Origin: an uncultured beta proteobacterium
GTDB lineage: Bacteria > Pseudomonadota > Gammaproteobacteria > Burkholderiales > Burkholderiaceae_C
Direction of reading: 5' to 3'
DNA length: 7,621 nucleotides
Assembly: GCA_903927495.1 (NCBI GenBank)
Contig: CAIYNH010000132.1
Location: 1 to 7,621 of the forward strand
The notes under the pieces were generated by a model. That model had not been told where the DNA came from. It saw only the letters and a program-made list of their open reading frames with translations, and ran no database searches. Made by a program: the position numbers and the translations under genes. Shown piece after piece: positions 1-4,977 of the stretch (the first letter of the stretch is position 1; every line of letters begins with the position of its first letter).

Positions 1-350
1 AGGTGATTCTGGCCGATGAGCCGATAGCCTCGCTCGACCCCGAGTCGTCGCGCAAGGTGATGGACATTCTGGCTCGCGTGAACCGCGAAGACAAATGCAC
101 CGTGGTGGTGTCTTTGCACCAGGTCAACGTGGCCCTGAAATATTGCCCGCGTACCGTGGCGCTGCACCATGGCCGGGTGGTCTATGACGGCCCTTCGGTG
201 GCGCTTACCCCTGCCTTGCTGCGTGAACTTTATGGTGCCGATGCCGACGATATTTTGTCGCTGGGTGATCACATTACGAGTTTGCAAGACAAACCCACTC
301 CGGCTTCAGCACACGCTGCATGGCCACAACCCATGGCCTTGGCTGCCTGA
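1..350 (+). CDS. phnC: PhnC, phosphonate ABC transporter ATPase (3' part only)
   Basis: This is the C-terminal part of the ATP-hydrolysing subunit of the phosphonate importer PhnCDE, which acts on the cytoplasmic face of the membrane. The gene enters from the left edge; the first whole codon is at 3 and the stop TGA is at 348-350. Visible are the Walker B strand with its catalytic Glu (ILADEP, Asp-Glu codons 15-20), the D-loop SLDP, and the switch-loop His in SLHQ (codon 117-119). The stretch [13 protein letters not shown] is very close to E. coli PhnC. Walker A and the ABC signature lie outside the window. The last 20 or so residues are Ala/Pro-rich and not conserved. phnD and phnE follow on the same strand, which supports the PhnC assignment over other ABC ATPases. 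Confidence 0.95.
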   Translation, partial: VILADEPIASLDPESSRKVMDILARVNREDKCTVVVSLHQVNVALKYCPRTVALHHGRVVYDGPSVALTPALLRELYGADADDILSLGDHITSLQDKPTPASAHAAWPQPMALAA

Positions 351-392
351 ACCCCCTTTTTCTCTCTAACCATTTCCCCCAACTTCTCTCAA
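350..392 (+). other. G-free pyrimidine-rich phnC-phnD spacer
   Basis: The spacer between phnC and phnD contains no G from position 350 to 392 and is mostly C and T, with runs of five C (352-356 and 376-380). It is followed directly by the phnD ribosome binding site AAGGA at 391-395. Such unstructured C-rich, G-poor RNA can bind Rho or ribosomal protein S1, but nothing here proves either. No hairpin or promoter is apparent. Confidence 0.4.
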
Positions 393-401
393 GGACATCT
401 C

Positions 402-1370
402 ATGATCAAGAAGGTACTCGCTGGTTTAACCGCTGCTGTGGCGCTGGCCAGCGTTCCAGTTGCTGCCCAGGAACTGAAAGAACTCAATTTCGGCATCATT
501 TCAACCGAGTCTTCCCAAAATCTGAAATCCGAATGGCAACCGATTCTGGACGATATGAGCAACAAGATCGGCATGAAGGTCAATCCGTTCTTTGCCTCGG
601 ACTACGCAGGCATCATTGAAGGTATGCGTTTTAACAAAGTGCATTTGGGCTGGTTTGGCAACAAGTCAGCCATGGAGGCAGTGGACCGCGCCAGCGGTGA
701 AGTGTTTGCCCAATACGTCAGCGCTGACGGTTCGCAAGGCTACTACTCACACCTGATCGTGCACAAAGACAGCCCGCTCAAATCGCTGGATGACATGCTC
801 AAGCAAGGCAAGAACCTATCTTTTGGCAATGGAGACCCTAACTCTACATCGGGGTTTCTGGTGCCCAGCTATTATGTATTTGCGCAAAACAAGATCGACC
901 CCAAGACCTTCTTTAAGCTCACGCGCGGCGCCAACCATGAAACCAATGCCCTGACCGTAGCGAACAAACAAATTGATGTAGCCACCAACAACAGCGAAAA
1001 CCTGGAGAAGATCAGAAATAAACTGCCTGAAAAATTCAATGACATTCGCATCATCTGGACCTCTCCGCTGATCCCGATGGACCCGCTGGTCATGCGCAAA
1101 GATTTGCCTGAATCCAGCAAGGCCAAAATCCGTGATTTTTTCTACGCCTACGGCAAGGGTAGCCAGCAGGAAAAGGACAATCTGTTCAAGCTCAACAAGC
1201 TGTCCGGCTTCAAAGCCTCCAGCAATAACCAGCTCACACCCATTCGCCAGCTTGAGCTGTTCAAGACACGCAACAAAGTTGAGTCGGATGCAACACTGGC
1301 TGAAGCAGACAAGCAAACCAAGCTGACTGACATCGACAAACAACTCGCGGCGCTGGGTCAAGTCAAGTAA
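402..1370 (+). CDS. phnD: PhnD, periplasmic phosphonate-binding protein
   Basis: This 322-residue protein captures phosphonates in the periplasm and delivers them to PhnE/PhnC. The N-terminus is a Sec signal peptide: MIKK, a hydrophobic Ala/Leu/Val core to about residue 18, and a V-A-A site suggesting cleavage after Ala22 or Gln23. The mature protein has PhnD-family landmarks: SEWQPILDDM near the start, the SxSG-type ligand loop at Ser148-Thr149-Ser150-Gly151 (STSGFLVP), and the NHETNAL motif with His179-Glu180 followed by ANKQIDVATNNSENL. These match phosphonate-contacting regions of E. coli PhnD. Length is slightly below the E. coli protein (about 338). The start is fixed by AAGGA six bases upstream of the ATG and by the signal peptide. 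It lies 51 bases after phnC and 46 before phnE. Confidence 0.96.
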   Translation: MIKKVLAGLTAAVALASVPVAAQELKELNFGIISTESSQNLKSEWQPILDDMSNKIGMKVNPFFASDYAGIIEGMRFNKVHLGWFGNKSAMEAVDRASGEVFAQYVSADGSQGYYSHLIVHKDSPLKSLDDMLKQGKNLSFGNGDPNSTSGFLVPSYYVFAQNKIDPKTFFKLTRGANHETNALTVANKQIDVATNNSENLEKIRNKLPEKFNDIRIIWTSPLIPMDPLVMRKDLPESSKAKIRDFFYAYGKGSQQEKDNLFKLNKLSGFKASSNNQLTPIRQLELFKTRNKVESDATLAEADKQTKLTDIDKQLAALGQVK

Positions 1371-1405
1371 TGTGCAAAGCACTTCAGAGCCACGTTTATC
1401 CATTT

Positions 1406-1419
1406 GAGGTGCGCAATTG
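1406..1419 (+). promoter_or_regulatory. Ribosome binding site and TTG start of phnE
   Basis: GAGG at 1406-1409 lies seven bases before TTG at 1417-1419. There is no in-frame ATG until 1444, and neither that ATG nor the in-frame GTG at 1438 has a Shine-Dalgarno sequence at proper distance. The TTG is therefore the best start. A TTG start usually lowers initiation, so PhnE may be made at less than PhnD level. Confidence 0.65.
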
Positions 1420-2205
1420 ATTGCATCGGTTAAACCAGTGGCGATGCCACCACGCGCTAATTTGTTGGGCATGATGGCGTGGGGCATTTTGCTGGCATTA
1501 CTGGCGCTCTCCTGGCAGGGGGCCGACATGCGACCGTTCGACCTGGTGCGCGACGCGGGCAATATGGCCACTTATGCGGCTGATTTCTTTCCGCCAAAGT
1601 TCACCGACTGGCGCTTGTATTTACAAGAAATGATCATCACAGTGCAAATTGCGCTCTGGGGCACTGCACTGGCGGTGGTGTTTGCCGTGCCATTGGGATT
1701 GCTGTCATCCACCAACATCTCACCCTGGTGGGTTCACCAACCCATCCGCCGCCTGATGGATGCGGCCCGCGCCATCAATGAAATGGTGTTTGCCATGCTG
1801 TTCATTGTGGCGGTAGGCCTGGGCCCATTTGCCGGCGTGCTGGCGTTATTTGTCCACACCACCGGCATTCTGGCCAAACTGTTTTCTGAAGCAGTGGAGT
1901 CGATTGACCCCCAGCCGGTGGAAGGTATCCGTGCTACCGGGGCCAATGCATTGGAGGAAATTGTTTACGGCATCATCCCGCAGGTGTTGCCACTGTGGAT
2001 TTCATATTCACTGTACCGGTTTGAGTCGAATGTGCGCTCGGCATCGGTGGTCGGCATGGTCGGCGCGGGCGGGATTGGCGTGATTCTGTGGGAGATCATC
2101 CGGGGCTTTCAATACGCTGAAACCTGCGCCGTGATGATCATCGTCATCGTGACGGTCACCCTGATCGATGTGATCTCGGCACGCATCAGAAAAACACTTA
2201 TTTGA
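1417..2205 (+). CDS. phnE: PhnE, phosphonate ABC transporter permease
   Basis: This 262-residue inner-membrane protein forms the channel of the phosphonate importer. Hydrophobic segments are visible at about residues 19-36 ([18 protein letters not shown]), 71-93 ([20 protein letters not shown]), 123-146 ([20 protein letters not shown]), 211-226 ([14 protein letters not shown]) and 236-254 ([17 protein letters not shown]). The cytoplasmic coupling loop is present from about residue 169 ([14 protein letters not shown], the EAA-type motif that docks on the ATPase), followed by YGIIPQVLP. The length is typical of the family. The start is TTG with GAGG seven bases upstream; ATG 1444 is an alternative that would remove nine residues. 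It is the last gene of phnCDE, and only this one permease gene is present in the window. Confidence 0.94.
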   Translation: MIASVKPVAMPPRANLLGMMAWGILLALLALSWQGADMRPFDLVRDAGNMATYAADFFPPKFTDWRLYLQEMIITVQIALWGTALAVVFAVPLGLLSSTNISPWWVHQPIRRLMDAARAINEMVFAMLFIVAVGLGPFAGVLALFVHTTGILAKLFSEAVESIDPQPVEGIRATGANALEEIVYGIIPQVLPLWISYSLYRFESNVRSASVVGMVGAGGIGVILWEIIRGFQYAETCAVMIIVIVTVTLIDVISARIRKTLI

Positions 2206-2208
2206 AAC

Positions 2209-2274
2209 CTTGTGGGACAGACCAACTTACTTGCGCAATTTCATTGCGGGAAGTGAAGTTGCTCGGTCCCCAAG
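2209..2274. repeat. 66-bp imperfect palindrome after phnE
   Basis: The left arm (2209-2239) and right arm (2243-2274) are reverse complements at about 27 positions, with a three-base TTC loop. Paired blocks from outside in are CTTG, GGGAC, GA, CAACTT, ACTT and CGCAAT. It begins three bases after the phnE stop. No U-run follows on either strand, so it is not a standard intrinsic terminator. It may work as a transcript-end or mRNA-stabilising hairpin. It may instead be a REP-like or miniature mobile element; the GGGACAGACC arm looks like palindromes I associate with REP-type elements, but I cannot confirm this. Confidence 0.7.
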
Positions 2275-2361
2275 TAATTGTCGGAAACGGGCGCACGGCC
2301 GGCCAGCTCAGGGTGGTGGCGAGCCCGCGCCAGGCGAAAAAGGGTTCTTTATAGGTTCCAT

Positions 2362-2415
2362 GTTCTATCCAGTCACAAGTAGTTCTATCAATAATTCAGT
2401 AGAACTAGTTAGAAC
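2362..2415. repeat. Cluster of GTTCTA/TAGAAC repeats with an 8-bp hairpin
   Basis: Four copies of one hexamer lie within 54 bases: GTTCTA at 2362-2367 and 2382-2387 (both extend to GTTCTATC), and TAGAAC at 2400-2405 and 2410-2415. The inner two form a perfect 8-bp inverted repeat, TAGTTCTA (2380-2387) with TAGAACTA (2400-2407), around a 12-base AT-rich loop. AACTAGTT at 2403-2410 is a further palindrome. The cluster overlaps the stop end of phnN on the minus strand. It could be an operator or a transcript-end structure; no promoter for any gene is evident nearby. Confidence 0.5.
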
Positions 2416-3060
2416 TCACTACAGCTCATTGACCCAGGTCGTGCCGGCAAATGCAAACCAGAATCAGTGCCAAATACCCCTCTGATGCTTGCGTGACTGT
2501 CGCAAGCAGCTGCATAAACTTTAGCAATATTGAGCAAATAATCGACCAGCGCAATTCCCACAACGGCGAACTCAGCTTGGTTGTGGATGGTGTGGTTAGC
2601 CTGCCAGTCGGCAAATTTGGCATTGCGTACCAGCCGCAAGCGCACAGCGAGTTCGCTATCGCGCCCACGCTGTGCCAGGCGTTGGGCTAGCTTTTTGGCA
2701 TCGGTGCTGATCTGCATCACCCGTATGTGGGCTTGACCCTGTAAAGGGCTGCAATGTTCGCGTGAGCCATTCACCACCACGATTTTTCCTGCCGTCACAT
2801 CAGCGGCATAGCGGGTATCGATGCCATAGTTAAAACCGTGCGCTTGCCAGTGCCAACCCATCCCCCCCTGTGGCGACCAAGTGGTCAAACTGCTCGGGCA
2901 TGACCGCGTCATGGTCAGAACCTGGGTGTTGGGTACGGGTGATGATGCGCTTGGCAAACACCAGCTTGGGGTTACCCTGCAAGCGCTCTCTGGCCCAACT
3001 GATCACGCTATCTTTACCCGCACCAGAGGGGCCACAGAAAAACTCCCAAAGCCCACTCAT
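2409..3060 (-). pseudogene. phnN: PhnN, ribose 1,5-bisphosphate phosphokinase, frameshifted
   Basis: PhnN phosphorylates ribose 1,5-bisphosphate to PRPP, the last step of the C-P lyase pathway. Reading starts at ATG 3060 with the P-loop GPSGAGKDS (residues 10-18) and ITRTQHPGSDHD, as in E. coli PhnN. At a run of seven G (minus strand; 2862-2868) the frame slips. In the written frame the protein ends at 2830 after 76 residues. The rest of the family sequence continues in another frame from 2861: WHWQAHGFNYGID, VVVNGSREH, and RLAQRGRDSE (the lid region). Removing one G gives a 216-residue protein; adding two also restores the frame. This may be a sequencing error, a true inactivating mutation or a switchable tract. 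The C-terminal 35 or so residues go beyond the E. coli protein (about 185). The start overlaps the stop of the upstream DUF1045 gene as ATGA. Confidence 0.88.
2862..2868 (-). other. G7 homopolymer at the phnN frameshift
   Basis: A run of seven C on the + strand (seven G in the phnN sense) sits exactly where homology to PhnN passes from one frame to another. Six or nine G would leave phnN open. Homopolymers of this kind are both error-prone in sequencing and prone to replication slippage. Confidence 0.85.
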
Positions 3061-3752
3061 ATTGCCAACACCGCATCAGCGATGCGTTTGAAAGGGGCAC
3101 CCAGCGTAGCTTGCCTGAACACACACAAGCGATCCAAAACCAAAGGCGCATGCTGGTTCAACTGCTTGACATGTTGCGCCACATCCTGAATTACGCGCTC
3201 GCGGGTTGGTTGATCGACTGGGCCAGTCAAGCTGAAATGAAAACGAAACTTCTCCAGCACATAGGGGTAGCCATAGCAGTGCAGCAATTCAAGCTCGCGC
3301 GCATCGAGCTTGCTGATCTGGCGGCGAGCCAAGTCTTCCTCGGTCAAAGGCGCACGCAAATCATCCAGCCCCAGCACACAGGTCTGCGCCACAGTGGCTA
3401 CCTGCGCTGGTGTTTTGCTGGGCAGCAACGCGACAAATTTACCCAAACTCTGCGCCTGAAGCGGCCCGATGGCACAGGCGCTGAGCTGCTCAGACAGTGC
3501 TTGTACCCGTTCAATCAAGTGATGGTGCGTGTGCTTCTTGCCCAAGCGAAAAGGGGCTTTCAGCGTGGCATGAAAGCCGTAGCGACGCGGCTCCAGTGTT
3601 ATAGCGAGCCTTTCATCGGTCTCGAAGTGGGCTGATTCGGATGCCAGAAAGGGCGTGTCGGCAAACTCGTCACGACCGAGCCAGCCAGCGCCAAACGTCC
3701 ACCAGGGTGAGTCTTGCGCTGGGGCGAAATAGATTGCGTAGCGCGCCGTCAT
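3057..3752 (-). CDS. DUF1045 family, 2H-phosphoesterase-like phosphonate operon protein
   Basis: This 231-residue protein belongs to the DUF1045 family found in C-P lyase operons (MTARYAIYFAPAQDSPWW is the typical N-terminus). It carries two H-x-[T/S] motifs, His61-Ala-Thr63 (GFHATLKAPF) and His172-Phe-Ser174 (FHFSLTGP), the arrangement of 2H phosphoesterases, which act on cyclic phosphates. I infer that it may open 5-phosphoribosyl 1,2-cyclic phosphate, the product of PhnJ, the step done by PhnP in E. coli; no phnP is visible here. The start at 3752 is preferred because AGGGG lies six bases upstream and the family N-terminus begins there; an in-frame ATG at 3791 would add 13 unlike residues. 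Its stop overlaps the phnN start (ATGA), so the two are probably translated together. It is divergent from phnG and shares its control region. Family call firm, substrate uncertain. Confidence 0.9.
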   Translation of the reverse strand: MTARYAIYFAPAQDSPWWTFGAGWLGRDEFADTPFLASESAHFETDERLAITLEPRRYGFHATLKAPFRLGKKHTHHHLIERVQALSEQLSACAIGPLQAQSLGKFVALLPSKTPAQVATVAQTCVLGLDDLRAPLTEEDLARRQISKLDARELELLHCYGYPYVLEKFRFHFSLTGPVDQPTRERVIQDVAQHVKQLNQHAPLVLDRLCVFRQATLGAPFKRIADAVLAI

Positions 3753-3813
3753 GGTACACCCCTGGTTGCGGTATTGCGGCCGCATTGGCATTTGTCGCTC
3801 CGAAAGTTCTTGA

Positions 3814-3831
3814 ATGTCATAAATGTTTCAT
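3814..3831 (+). promoter_or_regulatory. Pho-box-like site, rightward (left copy)
   Basis: ATGTCATAAATGTTTCAT matches the E. coli Pho box CTGTCATAAATCTGTCAT at 15 of 18 positions, with two TGTCAT-like heptamers 11 bp apart separated by AAAT. PhoB would bind here under phosphate starvation. The orientation points at phnG, 77 bases away. A good -10 at the usual 10-bp spacing is not seen (TCAACT at 3842); TGTAGT at 3837 is a closer but badly spaced option. Confidence 0.65.
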
Positions 3832-3845
3832 GGTGGTGTAGTCAA
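3816..3845 (-). promoter_or_regulatory. Possible sigma70 promoter for DUF1045-phnN
   Basis: On the minus strand TTGACT (3845-3840) is followed after 18 bases by TATGAC (3821-3816), a 5/6 and 4/6 match to the consensus boxes. Transcription would run leftward into the DUF1045 gene with a leader of roughly 55 bases. The -10 lies inside the left Pho-box-like site, so PhoB bound there could compete with this promoter. Confidence 0.4.
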
Positions 3846-3858
3846 CTCGCAGGCTTCG

Positions 3859-3888
3859 TTGACATGAAGCGTTCAGTTCGACTTTAGT
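3859..3888 (+). promoter_or_regulatory. Possible sigma70 promoter for phnGHIJK
   Basis: A perfect -35 TTGACA (3859-3864) is followed after 18 bases by TTTAGT (3883-3888), a 4/6 match to TATAAT. Start of transcription would be near 3895, giving a very short phnG leader. The -35 box is part of an inverted repeat GTCAAC (3841-3846) / GTTGAC (3858-3863) that it shares with the leftward -35. Confidence 0.45.
3881..3886 (-). promoter_or_regulatory. Possible -10 box of a PhoB-dependent leftward promoter
   Basis: TAAAGT on the minus strand (3886-3881) lies exactly 10 bases beyond the right Pho-box-like site (3914-3897), the spacing seen in E. coli Pho promoters where the box replaces the -35. It matches TATAAT at 4 of 6 positions. 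The leader to the DUF1045 start would be about 120 bases. Confidence 0.4.
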
Positions 3889-3896
3889 CACAATTT

Positions 3897-3914
3897 CAGA
3901 CACATTTATGACAA
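3897..3914 (-). promoter_or_regulatory. Pho-box-like site, leftward, over the phnG start
   Basis: Read on the minus strand, TTGTCATAAATGTGTCTG matches the E. coli Pho box at 14 of 18 positions. Its TGTCATAAATGT core is an exact inverted copy of 3815-3826. AAAT recurs at 3896-3893, as in an array of PhoB half-sites. The site points toward the DUF1045-phnN unit and covers the phnG start codon at 3908-3910. Confidence 0.6.
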
Positions 3915-4372
3915 TACATGCAGCGTCGCGGAATTTTCTAGATAGACCGTCATGGTTGGCTGTTTTGGCCAGGGCTACCCGAACGCAGCTTGAAGACCCA
4001 TTGGCCGGGGTCAACTTTTTGCAGCCCATCCAGCAGGTGCGTGCGCCAGAAGTTGGCATGGTGATGCTGCGCGGGCGCATCGGCGGCACTGGCAACCCTT
4101 TCAATCTGGGCGAGGCCAGTGTGGTGCGCTGTGCTGTGCGTGTGGGAGAAGGGCCGTTGGGTGTTTCATACGCACTGGGGCGCGACAAGCGCCGTGCGGA
4201 ACTGGCGGCGTTGTTGGATGCGTTGCTGCAAAACCCGATCTATCACGACCAGTTGCAAGAAACCGTTCTTTTGCCGCTGGTGCTTGCGCAAGCGCAGGCA
4301 CGCGCCCAGAAGCTAAACGATGTGGCAGGCTCGAAGGTTGAATTCTTTACCTTTGTACGAGGTGAAGCATGA
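3908..4372 (+). CDS. phnG: PhnG, C-P lyase core complex subunit
   Basis: PhnG is a small subunit of the cytoplasmic PhnGHIJ core complex that, with PhnH and PhnI, attaches phosphonate to the ribose of ATP. The 154-residue product aligns with E. coli PhnG (about 150): RPSWLAVLARA near the N-terminus, MVMLRGRIGGTGNPFNLGEAS in the middle, GYSW-like GVSYALGRDKRRAE, and KVEFFTFVRGE at the end. The ATG at 3908 is chosen because the family N-terminus needs about 15 residues before the conserved Trp, and the only later start is a TTG at 3956. No Shine-Dalgarno sequence precedes it, unlike all downstream genes, and the start lies inside a Pho-box-like site. The stop overlaps the phnH start (ATGA). Confidence 0.94.
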   Translation: MTIHAASRNFLDRPSWLAVLARATRTQLEDPLAGVNFLQPIQQVRAPEVGMVMLRGRIGGTGNPFNLGEASVVRCAVRVGEGPLGVSYALGRDKRRAELAALLDALLQNPIYHDQLQETVLLPLVLAQAQARAQKLNDVAGSKVEFFTFVRGEA

Positions 4373-4977
4373 GCATGGTGACTGCCTTGGCCCCCGGTCT
4401 GCAAGATGGCGTGCATGACAGCCAGCAAGCGTTTCGCGCGGTACTCGATGCGCTGGCTCGCCCCGGACAATTGCGTTGGATTGGCACGGCGCTGCCCGGT
4501 GTGGCTTTGGGTGGCGCCATGGCGCGCCTGCTGCTGAGTATGTGCGACGAAGAAACCAGCGTTTGGTGGCAGAGTGATGATGCCGATTTGCAGCAATGGC
4601 TGCGTTTTCACACTGGCGCGCCGGTTGCAGAGCAGCCCGGCCTGGCCAGTTTTGCTGTTTTTGCTGAACCCGATCCAGCGTTGCTGCTGGGCACTTTTGC
4701 AGCGGGCACAGCGGAAGCGCCCGAGTTCTCATCCACTCTATTGATAGAAATTCCCAGTTTTCAAAACGGTACGATTTTACAGTGGCGTGGCCCTGGTATT
4801 GCCGACGTGCAACAGGTGGCGGTGCAGGGTTTACCGGATGATTTTTGGCTCCAGTGGCAACTCAACCACGCAGCTTTTCCGCAAGGGGTGGACATCGTTT
4901 TCACCTGTGGCGACAGTGCCATGGGTCTGCCCCGCACGACCTGTGTGTCAAGCCAAGGGAGTTTGCCATGTATGTAG
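4369..4977 (+). CDS. phnH: PhnH, C-P lyase core complex subunit
   Basis: PhnH is a subunit of the PhnGHIJ core complex, required for phosphonate attachment to ATP. The 202-residue product is near the family length (E. coli 194). Family features are the N-terminal DSQQAFRAVLDALARPGQ, the mid-region WWQSDDADLQQWLRFHTGAP, and the C-terminal FPQGVDIVFTCGDSAMGLPRTT, which closely resembles E. coli PhnH. GAGG at 4359-4362, six bases ahead of the ATG, supports the start; a second ATG two codons on is less well placed. The gene overlaps phnG by 4 bases and phnI by 10, so translation of all three is probably coupled. Confidence 0.95.
   Translation: MSMVTALAPGLQDGVHDSQQAFRAVLDALARPGQLRWIGTALPGVALGGAMARLLLSMCDEETSVWWQSDDADLQQWLRFHTGAPVAEQPGLASFAVFAEPDPALLLGTFAAGTAEAPEFSSTLLIEIPSFQNGTILQWRGPGIADVQQVAVQGLPDDFWLQWQLNHAAFPQGVDIVFTCGDSAMGLPRTTCVSSQGSLPCM

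Noticed and set aside
1372..1382. GTGC-AAA-GCAC hairpin just after phnD as a terminator or processing site
   Set aside because: The stem is only four base pairs with no U-run, and phnE follows closely with its own ribosome binding site.
816..1571. Long open frame on the minus strand across phnD and the start of phnE
   Set aside because: It lies antisense to phnD, whose protein is clearly recognisable, and its translation has no recognisable domain or supported start.
2206..2408. Possible small gene between phnE and phnN
   Set aside because: A 91-codon plus-strand frame from 2210 runs through the palindrome and the end of phnN, with no ribosome binding site and no recognisable protein features.
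3111..3635. 174-codon plus-strand open frame opposite the DUF1045 gene
   Set aside because: The minus-strand product carries the family motifs; the plus-strand product resembles nothing and has no clear ribosome binding site.
4737..4748. TCTAT/ATAGA palindrome inside phnH, similar to the GTTCTA repeats
   Set aside because: It is only five base pairs per arm, within a normal coding stretch, and shares only a partial core with the intergenic repeats.
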